Positions 16,893 through 24,633 of a stretch of 64,000 bases of DNA are shown piece after piece. Location of the stretch: positions 372,001-436,000 of the forward strand of contig CAWDKQ010000013.1 of NCBI GenBank assembly GCA_963802915.1. The letters are read 5' to 3'. Below the pieces are notes generated by a model. The model searched no databases. It was not told the DNA's origin and saw only the letters and a program-made list of their open reading frames with translations. Numbering within the stretch: the stretch's first letter is position 1; each line of letters opens with the position of its first letter. A program made the translations under genes and the position numbers. The DNA comes from JAICMB01 sp963802915 (GTDB lineage: Bacteria > Acidobacteriota > Terriglobia > Bryobacterales > Bryobacteraceae).

Positions 16893-18656
16893 TCAGCGCA
16901 GCTTCGCGGCCTTGGCCAACAGTTGCGGGGTTGCGGTAGAGTCGCCCGGACGCGGTGTCCCGGGGTGGATGCATCGGGCAGGGCAGCCTTCAGCCGCTTT
17001 TACGAGTTCCGCGAAAGTCCCCGCGCTCGCGTCGGCAATATAGGCCTGTTTGTTCCCATCATATTGGAAAACGCGGGAATTGATTTTGAAGCAGTCGTTG
17101 CAACTGGTGCACAGGAAGGAGTCGATGTAGGGATCTTCGGTCGTCGCGGCGATCACCGTAGCTTCCTCGACAGCGGCAGCGGCAGCCTGCAGAACGACCG
17201 CCGGCTTGGCCACGACCTGTTCCGATTGAGTCAGCATCGCGACCACGCGCTGGATTGCTTCCGAAACTCCCTCGCGCCTTGCCTCCTCTTTGATTTTCGT
17301 GTTCCGAACTCCCGCCAGATCCTCAAAAATGTTCCAGGCCCGCACGCGATCGCGGCAGAGATTCACAAGATCGCGCGTGAGCACAGCCCTTTGCGGGTTT
17401 CCCGACTCGTCGTTCACCCACAGAAAAGGGATTGCCAGCGGAGGCTGCTGCGAATAACGGCGCAGGTATTCGGAAAGCTCCATCTGCTCGTCATCCCACG
17501 CCGCGGCTGGGAGGACGCGGAAATGGTCGAGAAAATCCTCGGAAACGGCGGCGAAATCGGCAGCCGTGACCGGTAGTTCCTCTTCCATCAGCAGCTCAAA
17601 ATGTTCCGGCCAGTTGGTTCCCTGATCGGGATCGTAGCGGAACAGGGGGAACGTTCGCGAGAGATATAACAGCGACGCGGCAAGATGGGCGTCGTGACCC
17701 GGAGCCGTGGGAACCGAGACGATCGCGACAGCCGGGCGAAGCGTGGCTGCCATTGACGCCAACCCAGAGGCCAGATGTTCCGGCCGCGACAGCGAAGACT
17801 GCAAAACGAACGCTTCGCGATGCGCAATGCCGAGATAGCCAAAATCGGGAATCAATCCGCTGAGATCCTCGGCATAGAGCCCCGCCGAAGTGATCAGAAC
17901 CTGGATCGGGCGTCCCGATCGCAGCACGCGTCCGAAAGAGGTCAGCGAAACCTGCGCCAATCTTTGAGCCGTTTCGAGTACCACCACCGGCGGTAACGCC
18001 AGCAATTCATTTCCATCGGCCGACTGCCAATCGAAGCGAGCCAGCGCCTCATCGTGGACTACGGGCTGATATGCGGATTCGACTTCGAGCCGCGCTATGC
18101 GCAATGCGCGCAAGACAGTCGTAAACCGGTCGAGCTCTTTATCGCAATCTTCCAGCGCGGCTTGAAAGCTGCCGGAACCTTCAAAGAAACGAAAAGGAGG
18201 TTGATGGCGCGCGTCGGAGAGAGCGTTGTCCAGAACGGCGATCGTAGCTTCAATCCTGTCGCGCCGAGCCGGCTCCATCGAAGCCCGCCCGTTTTGCGAG
18301 CCAAGCGCCGCGGACAAAGCTCCCGCATTAAAGAAGACCGAAGCCTCCTGCCCAAACGATTCCGGCGTAGAGCCCTGCGAATCGAGGGCCAGCAGGTCGA
18401 GCAGACTCGTTCTCGCCTTCCGTATCTTCTCGAGGAATGCTTTCTGATACTCGCCACGCGCCGCGCGTAGCGACGATTCATAAAGCGATAGCAGGTCCAC
18501 TGTCTCGAATGGCGGAATCTGCTGAATTTGATCGAGCGCGGCGGGGCGCAAAGGCGCAGCCGGAATCAAATGCTCCAACCCGTGCCCAGCGATGTGAAAC
18601 GTTCGAAGCTGCTCCCGCGTTATCGGCGTCTCTTGGTCGGTTTCCGTGGATGCCAT
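16893..18656 (-). CDS. PFOR-like protein with C-terminal [4Fe-4S] ferredoxin domain
   Basis: The start is taken at ATG 18656 (MASTETDQETPITREQLRTF), 5 bases after korB; the open frame reaches further up but only through korB. The 587-residue protein has a middle region like the C-terminal domain of pyruvate:ferredoxin oxidoreductases: RPIQVLITSAGLYAEDL, HLASGLASMAATLRPAVAIV and FPLFRYDPDQG. No clear thiamine-diphosphate GDG motif is seen. The C-terminus is a ferredoxin unit (FLCTSCNDCFKINSRVF with GCPARCIHPG). I infer that it accepts electrons from KorAB, whose subunits carry no ferredoxin domain, and passes them to the adjacent NAD(P) oxidoreductase. The exact family is not recognised. Confidence 0.6.
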   Translation of the reverse strand: MASTETDQETPITREQLRTFHIAGHGLEHLIPAAPLRPAALDQIQQIPPFETVDLLSLYESSLRAARGEYQKAFLEKIRKARTSLLDLLALDSQGSTPESFGQEASVFFNAGALSAALGSQNGRASMEPARRDRIEATIAVLDNALSDARHQPPFRFFEGSGSFQAALEDCDKELDRFTTVLRALRIARLEVESAYQPVVHDEALARFDWQSADGNELLALPPVVVLETAQRLAQVSLTSFGRVLRSGRPIQVLITSAGLYAEDLSGLIPDFGYLGIAHREAFVLQSSLSRPEHLASGLASMAATLRPAVAIVSVPTAPGHDAHLAASLLYLSRTFPLFRYDPDQGTNWPEHFELLMEEELPVTAADFAAVSEDFLDHFRVLPAAAWDDEQMELSEYLRRYSQQPPLAIPFLWVNDESGNPQRAVLTRDLVNLCRDRVRAWNIFEDLAGVRNTKIKEEARREGVSEAIQRVVAMLTQSEQVVAKPAVVLQAAAAAVEEATVIAATTEDPYIDSFLCTSCNDCFKINSRVFQYDGNKQAYIADASAGTFAELVKAAEGCPARCIHPGTPRPGDSTATPQLLAKAAKLR

Positions 18657-18660
18657 GCCT

Positions 18661-19614
18661 TTACACCATGAACCTGTCGAGCGCCTTATTGATCGCCGCG
18701 AGTTTATCGGCAGGAGCGGTTCCCAGTCCCACCTGCGTGGCTTGGTCGTACCGGAACGCATTCTCGTTTTTATAAAAAACGCCGATCGGGTAACAATCCT
18801 CGCGGTCGGCTAAATCCCGCGCCTCACTGAGCTTCGAGGGATCGTGCGTCAAGCGATTTGGAAAGAGCCGTTTCATAGGCTCTTCCAGAGCGACCCCGTC
18901 GGGATGCTCCATCAGCAGCACCTGGCTATGATCCTCCTGTACAGGAGCAAAGACATGCGAAGTGAAGTGCGGGCATCGTTGCAGGATGCGGACGAAAGAC
19001 GTCCCTTGGTGCTCATACGCGGCCTTAATGGTGGCGTAAAGATGCGGCGGGTTCCAATCGATGGTCTGCGCCACGAAGGATCGGTTCGCGATCCCGAGCA
19101 CCACCGAAATCGGATTGAGCGGCGCCATGTACGATCCTTTGGGGTGCGTGTTGGACTTTTCGCAAGGCCGCGTCGTAGGCGAAGTCTGGTTCTTCGTCAG
19201 CCCGTAAATATTGTTGTCGAGCAGCAGCACCGTGAGATCCATGTTGTAGCGGATGGCATGGATCCAGTGCCCGGCCCCGATCGCGCAGCAATCGCCGTCG
19301 CCCGTGACCATGAACATGTGCAGATCGGGACGCCGGCTGCGGATCCCGCAAGCCACCGGGAACGCGCGGCCGTGAAGTCCGTGGAACCCGTACGTGCTCA
19401 TGTAGTGCGGAAACCGGCTGGAGCATCCGATGCCCGACACGACCATGGTCTTCTCGGGTGGCAATTGCTTATCGCGCGCCAGGCGCTGCACGGCGTTGAG
19501 CACCGCATGGTCGCCGCACCCAGGGCACCAGCGCGGCTCGGCGCCCATATAATCTTCGAGAACGCAATCCCTGCGCAGCGGCTCGATTTCCCATTCCTGT
19601 TTCAAACCGACCAT
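18661..19614 (-). CDS. korB: 2-oxoacid:ferredoxin oxidoreductase, beta subunit
   Basis: This 317-residue thiamine-diphosphate subunit shows RWCPGCGDHAVLNAVQRLAR at about 28, GIGCSSRFPHYMSTYGFHGL at about 62, and the TPP/Mg motif VTGDGDCCAIGAGHWIHAIR continuing to LLLDNNIYGLTKNQTSPTT. This fits the 2-oxoglutarate/2-oxoacid (KorB) type. With KorA it decarboxylates a 2-oxoacid to acyl-CoA and reduces ferredoxin. The gene overlaps the 3' end of korA by 13 bases. The substrate among 2-oxoacids cannot be fixed from sequence alone. Confidence 0.93.
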   Translation of the reverse strand: MVGLKQEWEIEPLRRDCVLEDYMGAEPRWCPGCGDHAVLNAVQRLARDKQLPPEKTMVVSGIGCSSRFPHYMSTYGFHGLHGRAFPVACGIRSRRPDLHMFMVTGDGDCCAIGAGHWIHAIRYNMDLTVLLLDNNIYGLTKNQTSPTTRPCEKSNTHPKGSYMAPLNPISVVLGIANRSFVAQTIDWNPPHLYATIKAAYEHQGTSFVRILQRCPHFTSHVFAPVQEDHSQVLLMEHPDGVALEEPMKRLFPNRLTHDPSKLSEARDLADREDCYPIGVFYKNENAFRYDQATQVGLGTAPADKLAAINKALDRFMV

Positions 19615-20114
19615 TTCATTCTCCTGTCAGGCGAGTCGCCTTCGAAGCTCCGCTTCAATAACTCCGGGCGGAAGCGGTCCGCCCGGAACGCGCGACCAGC
19701 AATCGACATCATGCAGAGTGTGCGCCCTGCAGCAATCTGAGCAAGCTGCGAATATCGACGGGATTGTTCCGTGATGTAAGGCTGGCCGGGCTCATCGCTG
19801 TAATTAATCTCGACCGCAACCACCTTTTTGAAGTGCGAGAAGATCTCCCGAAGTCCCGGCTCGAGCGGCGACAGGAAGCGAAGGTGCAGCGACGATACTT
19901 GCAGTCCATCGCCGCGCAAACGATCGACAGCCTCTTCGATGGCGCCCAGCGTCGAACCCCATCCAACTACCAGCAGATCGCCGTCCGGATCGCCATGGAT
20001 TTTCGGAGGCTTCAAAGCGCTCGTGAGCACGGCCAGCTTGCGGCTGCGCATTTCCATGGTCCGCTGATTGATAGAAGACTCATACGCAACATGGCTCTCT
20101 TCATCGTGAGCCAA
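19602..20114 (-). CDS. korA: 2-oxoacid:ferredoxin oxidoreductase alpha subunit, C-terminal fragment
   Basis: This is the third piece of korA, with LAHDEESHVAYESSINQRTM, DGDLLVVGWGSTLGAIEEAV and VSSLHLRFLSPLEPGLREIF. It is the C-terminal domain of KorA-type subunits, which shapes the TPP pocket. It joins the middle piece by skipping one base (20118), restoring YVLTGLAHDE. No ribosome-binding site is apparent at its TTG codon, so independent translation is unlikely. Confidence 0.85.
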   Translation of the reverse strand: MAHDEESHVAYESSINQRTMEMRSRKLAVLTSALKPPKIHGDPDGDLLVVGWGSTLGAIEEAVDRLRGDGLQVSSLHLRFLSPLEPGLREIFSHFKKVVAVEINYSDEPGQPYITEQSRRYSQLAQIAAGRTLCMMSIAGRAFRADRFRPELLKRSFEGDSPDRRMKWSV

Positions 20115-20457
20115 GCCTGGTCAAAACATATTCCCCGCCGCGTTGCCCAGGAATCGGTCGCCGCGAGAGACCCGTTCGAGGATCCCAGGCGAAGGGCGGA
20201 ATCTCTGGATTCCATTCCGATTGATCGACGGGCGGGGAGAGCCATGATTCGACAGCCTGCGGCCGTGGAAATGGCTGCTGTCCAGTCGCGAGATTCGCAT
20301 CCGACAAGACAATCACGGGTCCGCGAAAATCTTCAGCCAGCTTCCGCGCCGTGATCATGAAATGGAAGCATTCTTCGATAGTCGCAGGCGCAATAACGAT
20401 CTTCGGACTATCGCCCGGCGACGCAAATAGAGCGGCCAGCAGATCGCCCTGTTCTAC
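20101..20457 (-). pseudogene. korA: 2-oxoacid:ferredoxin oxidoreductase alpha subunit, middle fragment
   Basis: Between the two frame breaks this frame reads VEQGDLLAALFASPGDSPKI, then FHFMITARKLAEDFRGPVIV and SDANLATGQQPFPRP, ending EYVLTRLGSR and a stop. It is the central alpha-domain sequence expected after TGLPTK. Upstream it is joined by skipping one A in AAAA near 20458-20461. All three pieces are well conserved, so the gene is either intact in the organism or very recently broken. Confidence 0.75.
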
Positions 20458-21571
20458 TTTTGGTTGGCAGCCCGGTCGAAGGTCCGCCTCGCTGCACCAC
20501 GACCACGACCAGAGGAACTTCCGTCATAACGGCGAATCCGAGGAACTCGGTCTTGAGCGCGAATCCGGGACCCGAGGTGATGGTCACTGCGGTCTTGCCT
20601 GCGTATGAGCAGCCGATGGCAAACCCGACCGCGGCAATTTCATCCTCAGCCTGGTGAACAATCCCGCCCACCTGATCGATGGCGCTGGCCAGAAAATGCG
20701 AGGTCGAAGTCGCGGGCGTGATGGGGTACATGGAACAGACCTCGATCCCGGCCGCCATGATTCCGATCGCGAGTGCCTGGTTCCCGTTCATCACCACCAT
20801 CGGAGTGTTGGATTTCTTAGCCGGAACCACGAACTGCTGCTCGACGTTTTCCTCCGCCCATTCATAGCCATCGCGGAACAGGGCGACATTCTTACGAACG
20901 ACGCTTTCGCCCTTCTTGGCGAAACGTTTAGCGATGCTCTCGCTGACGTGGTCCACGTTGAGGGTATAAATGGCGCAGAGCATACCCAGGACCCACATAT
21001 TTTTGCCCTTGTGTGGATCGTCGGTGTGTTTCCGGCATTGACTCTCAATCGGGGTTTCGATGACAACGTATCCACGCGCGTGAAAATCGGCGACAGCCTC
21101 GGAGTAGCGAGTCCGTATCTCCTGATCGGGATTTTCAGCCCACGATTTGTCGACAAAAACGAGCGTGCCGGGTTGAAGCGCTCCCACATCGATGCGGCTA
21201 TACAGCACCTGTTCGTTGAACGCGATTACCAGGTCGGCCTGATCGCCGGCATTCGTGACGGGACTCGATCCAAGCCGGATGCGGTTCCCGCTAGCCCCGG
21301 CGCGAGACCGGCTGGGCGGCTCAATTTCGGCCGGAATGATCTCGACGGTCCAGATGCCGTTTCCATTTCGGGCGCAGATATCGGCGAACATTTGGCCGCA
21401 CGTCTGCGCGCCTTCACCCGAATCGCTGACAATTTCAATAATGTGTTGGTTGACGCACTTCGGTGCGCGGGCACGCTCTTTCGACCCGCGATCGACTACA
21501 ACTGGTTGCATGCACATGGCTCCCAGACGTTTCGCGCTATGACCCTGATTGCGCGACACTCTTGAATCCAT
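20408..21571 (-). CDS. korA: 2-oxoacid:ferredoxin oxidoreductase alpha subunit (gamma-alpha fusion), N-terminal part
   Basis: This is the first part of a KorA-type chain that fuses the gamma domain (about 45-225: SDSGEGAQTCGQMFADICAR, ADLVIAFNEQVLYSRIDVGA, HKGKNMWVLGMLCAIY) to the alpha domain (about 260 on: NGNQALAIGIMAAGIEVCSM, YPITPATSTSHFLA, QAEDEIAAVGFAIGCSYAGK, TITSGPGFALKTEFLG, QRGGPSTGLPTK). The frame is lost right after TGLPTK. The ATG at 21571 is a choice; ATGs about 20 codons on are possible. It heads the operon that runs through korB, the ferredoxin-tailed protein, the NAD(P) oxidoreductase and pnt. Confidence 0.88.
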   Translation of the reverse strand: MDSRVSRNQGHSAKRLGAMCMQPVVVDRGSKERARAPKCVNQHIIEIVSDSGEGAQTCGQMFADICARNGNGIWTVEIIPAEIEPPSRSRAGASGNRIRLGSSPVTNAGDQADLVIAFNEQVLYSRIDVGALQPGTLVFVDKSWAENPDQEIRTRYSEAVADFHARGYVVIETPIESQCRKHTDDPHKGKNMWVLGMLCAIYTLNVDHVSESIAKRFAKKGESVVRKNVALFRDGYEWAEENVEQQFVVPAKKSNTPMVVMNGNQALAIGIMAAGIEVCSMYPITPATSTSHFLASAIDQVGGIVHQAEDEIAAVGFAIGCSYAGKTAVTITSGPGFALKTEFLGFAVMTEVPLVVVVVQRGGPSTGLPTKSRTGRSAGRSICVAGR

Positions 21572-21696
21572 GAGCACGCAGCATTCCAGGCGGCTAGGTG
21601 ATGTAAATATAACTATTTGCGAGGTTTATGAGCGTGCTTTGGCGATGTGTGAGTGATTTGCCCCAGGCTATGGTGTGAGTTAGAATTGAGCCATCA

Positions 21697-21891
21697 ATGT
21701 CAACGGCGGACAAGTACACGACAGAAGGACATCCTACCATCGACGAGTTGATTGCCGAGCAGGGTGTCGTATTTCCGCGTGACCCCCACGACCTCCTCGG
21801 CGATTTCTGGCCCAAAGAGGAATCAATTGACGATTTTCTCAACGCAATGCGCGAATGGCGAGGGCATACCAAGACTGACCCGGCGGCATGA
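21697..21891 (+). CDS. VapB-like antitoxin
   Basis: This 64-residue protein overlaps a PIN-domain toxin gene by four bases (ATGA). It reads IDELIAEQGVVFPRDPHDLL, then GDFWPKEESIDDFLNAMREW. The C-terminal half with FWPKEESIDDFL is typical of short antitoxins that wrap a VapC partner. No clear DNA-binding domain is seen in the N-terminus. The function is inferred from size, position and partner. The frame is intact. Confidence 0.65.
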   Translation: MSTADKYTTEGHPTIDELIAEQGVVFPRDPHDLLGDFWPKEESIDDFLNAMREWRGHTKTDPAA

Positions 21892-22293
21892 CGCCGGTCG
21901 TTCTCGATACTGACGTTGTTTCCTTTCTCTTCAAGAGCGACAGCCGGGCGCAGGACTATCTTACGCACCTCCGCGATCGGCAATGGTTGATCTCTTTTAT
22001 GACCAAAGCAGAACTGGAGCAGTGGGCCCTCCTATCGAATTGGAACGCGAAACGAAAGGAGTGGCTTCGGGTCTTCCTAAAGCGCTTTGTTGTCGTGCCG
22101 TCTTCTCATGACCTGGTCCTAAAGTGGGCCGAGGTTATGGTGACGGCTCGCAGAAATGGACGTCGTCTCGAAAACCGCAGACGCCTGGATAGCGGCTACC
22201 GCAGTGTTATACGACGCGCCTCTCATTACCAACAACGTGGGTGACTACCTCGGTGTTTCCGGCCTGAAGTTGATTTCGGAGACACGCGCTTAA
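21888..22293 (+). CDS. vapC: VapC-family PIN-domain ribonuclease toxin, frameshifted
   Basis: The N-terminal PIN motifs are clear: VVLDTDVVSFLFK with acidic residues D7 and D9, and the second acidic residue E42 in MTKAELEQWALL. After TARRNGRRLEN the frame goes wrong and stops at 22244. One base further on, the expected C-terminus appears (ADAWIAATAVLYDAPLITNN, then GDYLGVSGLKLISETRA, TAA at 22291). Skipping one C near 22175 restores it (GAA AAC [C] GCA GAC GCC TGG). The lost aspartate (ADAW) is a catalytic metal ligand, so the protein as written should be inactive. It is convergent with the alpha-galactosidase gene. Confidence 0.8.
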
Positions 22294-23814
22294 CTACTTC
22301 CCCGCCGAAACCCGCAGCATCACCACACCATGCGCCGGCACTTCCGCCTGAAACATTGCCTTCGCCGGAACATCGGCATGCGCCCAAAGATCGCGCAATT
22401 TCCCGAACTTCGCAATCCCCAAATCCGCCGGCCGTAGCGTCATCTCACCCGCCGAGTCGCCCCGGTTAAACAATCCCACCGCAAAATCCCCACCAGCCAG
22501 CGGTCGCGTCCACAACTCCAGATCCCCATTCTTCGAAACGCGATGCGCCTCTTTGCCAAGCTTGTCCTGATCGACGGCGATCACTTCGCGGTTCGTCAAA
22601 ATAGCCATAATCTCCGGAGCGACATCGCGCAGATCATTCCCCGCGAGCAGCGGCGCGGCCAGCATACTCCACAAACTCATATGAGTGCGATACTCGGTGA
22701 TGCTCATGCCTCCATTGCCGATCTCAAGCATGTCCGGATCGTTCCAATGTCCGGGACCCGCGGCATCTTCCAACCCAGGCTGCATATCGAATCCGATATG
22801 CGACATCGATTTCCAGTTGTCGCTAATGTCTCCGGTAGTCCGCCACAGATTGCCTCCCACCTGCGCGCCCCAATCCTGAACTTTCAGCAATCCATACTGG
22901 CACAGGCTGTAGACAATGGGCCGGCCGGAATGCAGCAGGGCGTCGCCCATCTTCGCATAGGCGGCCGGCATGGAACTGACCTTATAAACCGCATTCGCGC
23001 TGCACCAGTCGTACTTCAAATAATCGACGCCCCAGGCCGCATACGTTTTCGCGTCCTGGTCTTCATGTTGAAAACTCCCTTCGTAACCCGCGCAAGTTTT
23101 CGGACCCGGTGAAGAATAGATGCCGAACTTCAGTCCTTTGCCATGCACGTAGTCGATCAGCGCTTTCATATCCGGGAAGCGATCGTTAGTGCGAATGGCG
23201 CCGTCCGCGCCGCGCGTCGATTGCCAGGTGTCATCGACATTGAGGTAAACGTAGCCGGCGTCGCGCATGCCATTGCTCGCCATGGCGTCTGCGATTTCGC
23301 GGACCAGCTTATCCGAAACCTTGCTCTGGAACTTGTTCCAACTGTTCCATCCCATGGGCGGCGTAGACGCGAGTCCATTGCTCTTCACGGGCATCGGCGT
23401 GCCCAGCGCGATCTTGTGCGGCATCGGCCCCGGATCTTCGCTCGAAACTTTCTTCGCGATCAGATCGGGCGTGGGCGTCCCGCGACGTGGCGGCATATGC
23501 AGCGCGATTCCATCACCCGTCACCTGCGCGGAATAATCCAGACGCCGCTCTTCGCCGTTGTTGTCCGCCACCAGTGTGAACGTGATCTTGTCTCCAAACA
23601 CCTTGCCGTCGACAATCGGCGAATATCCGAATCGCTCCGTCCACATATATCCCGTGAACGCGTCGCCGTTCGATTTAATCCAGAGTGAAGTCTCGCGCGC
23701 GGGCCTGTTGGGCAGGGTCTCTGTCGCAACCCAATGGCCGGTCAGATCCGCGGCGTAGCCTGCGACAGCCAGCATCCCGCTGGCCACAATAAATAAGAAA
23801 TGTTTCGATCGCAC
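22294..23814 (-). CDS. Secreted alpha-galactosidase, GH27, with an N-terminal beta domain
   Basis: The start is taken at GTG 23814, giving a signal peptide (SKHFLFIVASGMLAVAGYAA) and a 506-residue protein. Residues about 20-125 form a small beta-rich domain (DLTGHWVATETLPNRPARET). The GH27 barrel follows: STPPMGWNSWNKFQSKVSD, YVYLNVDDTWQ, YLKYDWCSANAVY (the nucleophile is the Asp of YDWC) and GHWNDPDMLEIGNGGM (acid/base loop). A C-terminal beta-sandwich ends the chain. It should release alpha-linked galactose from plant or microbial glycans. The open frame extends upstream over the divergent neighbour and is ignored there. Confidence 0.88.
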   Translation of the reverse strand: MRSKHFLFIVASGMLAVAGYAADLTGHWVATETLPNRPARETSLWIKSNGDAFTGYMWTERFGYSPIVDGKVFGDKITFTLVADNNGEERRLDYSAQVTGDGIALHMPPRRGTPTPDLIAKKVSSEDPGPMPHKIALGTPMPVKSNGLASTPPMGWNSWNKFQSKVSDKLVREIADAMASNGMRDAGYVYLNVDDTWQSTRGADGAIRTNDRFPDMKALIDYVHGKGLKFGIYSSPGPKTCAGYEGSFQHEDQDAKTYAAWGVDYLKYDWCSANAVYKVSSMPAAYAKMGDALLHSGRPIVYSLCQYGLLKVQDWGAQVGGNLWRTTGDISDNWKSMSHIGFDMQPGLEDAAGPGHWNDPDMLEIGNGGMSITEYRTHMSLWSMLAAPLLAGNDLRDVAPEIMAILTNREVIAVDQDKLGKEAHRVSKNGDLELWTRPLAGGDFAVGLFNRGDSAGEMTLRPADLGIAKFGKLRDLWAHADVPAKAMFQAEVPAHGVVMLRVSAGK

Positions 23815-23833
23815 GTATCCAGTGTAGAAAGTT

Positions 23834-24616
23834 TTGGTGCAACCGGATATCGACAACCTTCGTCGCAACTCTTTGACTCCCCATCGAGCATGGTTGATAC
23901 TCGCTGCCCTGCCCGCGATTGCCCTCAGCGCGGATCTCGCGATTGAAATCCTGCCTGTTCCAGTGTCCGTGAATATCGCCGGCCAGCCTGTCGCGCTCAT
24001 CGTTTCGGGCAATGTCACCGGATCTCAACCGATCCACCTGAACCTGCGCTCCGATCTCGCCGACTTTCAGAATCACCTAACTCCGCTGATGCAGGCAGAA
24101 CTGAATCAGTCCAATCATTGCGGCGAACGGAACTCGATTGAGCAGGCGACCCTCATACCGGCTGCTCCCGCCGGGCAGCTCACTGTCCAGTTGCATTTCG
24201 AAAAATGGGCCTGCGTCAAATTATTCGGTAAGGAGAATGCGAAAAGACTGGTCGGCGGAAACGGGACGGTGCAGGTACTGCTCACCCCGCGCGTGGAAGA
24301 CGGCAACACGGTCCGTTTAGACGCCGAGATCGGCAACATCGATGCCGACGGTTCGCTCGGAGAGCTGTTGCGCTCCGGATCTCTGGGCCAGGCGTTGCGC
24401 GACAAAATCCGCGCCGCGGTGCTCAAAGCCGTTCAAAAGTCGACCGACCTCGAAGCCGTGGTCCCGGAGCAAGCGCGCCCATTCGTCATTATTAAGTCGG
24501 TCGCATTCGCAGACGGAGGAAGAGGCCGCCTCATGTTGAACCTCGCTGGACAACTTCAAATTCCCGCAGCCCAGGCTTCAGCCGTGCTCGACGAGTTCCG
24601 CAAGCTCGCCAAATAA
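23834..24616 (+). CDS. Exported protein of unknown function
   Basis: This protein of about 260 residues has a hydrophobic N-terminus (WLILAALPAIALSADLA) that looks like a signal peptide. TTG at 23834, GTG at 23837 or TTG at 23873 could start it; the last gives the most normal signal peptide. The body alternates hydrophobic and polar residues (PVPVSVNIAGQPVALIVSGN, TVQVLLTPRVEDGNTVRLDA), suggesting beta structure, with a helical C-terminus. I do not recognise the family. It is followed 17 bases later by the decarboxylase-TPR-ATP-grasp gene and may share its transcript. Confidence 0.6.
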   Translation: MVQPDIDNLRRNSLTPHRAWLILAALPAIALSADLAIEILPVPVSVNIAGQPVALIVSGNVTGSQPIHLNLRSDLADFQNHLTPLMQAELNQSNHCGERNSIEQATLIPAAPAGQLTVQLHFEKWACVKLFGKENAKRLVGGNGTVQVLLTPRVEDGNTVRLDAEIGNIDADGSLGELLRSGSLGQALRDKIRAAVLKAVQKSTDLEAVVPEQARPFVIIKSVAFADGGRGRLMLNLAGQLQIPAAQASAVLDEFRKLAK

Positions 24617-24633
24617 GAGCGGAAGATAGGAAC

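Noticed and set aside
20654..21565. 303-codon open frame opposite korA
   Set aside because: Antisense to the conserved gamma and alpha domains of korA, with no recognisable motifs.
21572..21696. tRNA or small RNA in the gap before vapBC
   Set aside because: No cloverleaf-like pairing or conserved TTCRANY loop could be found by eye.
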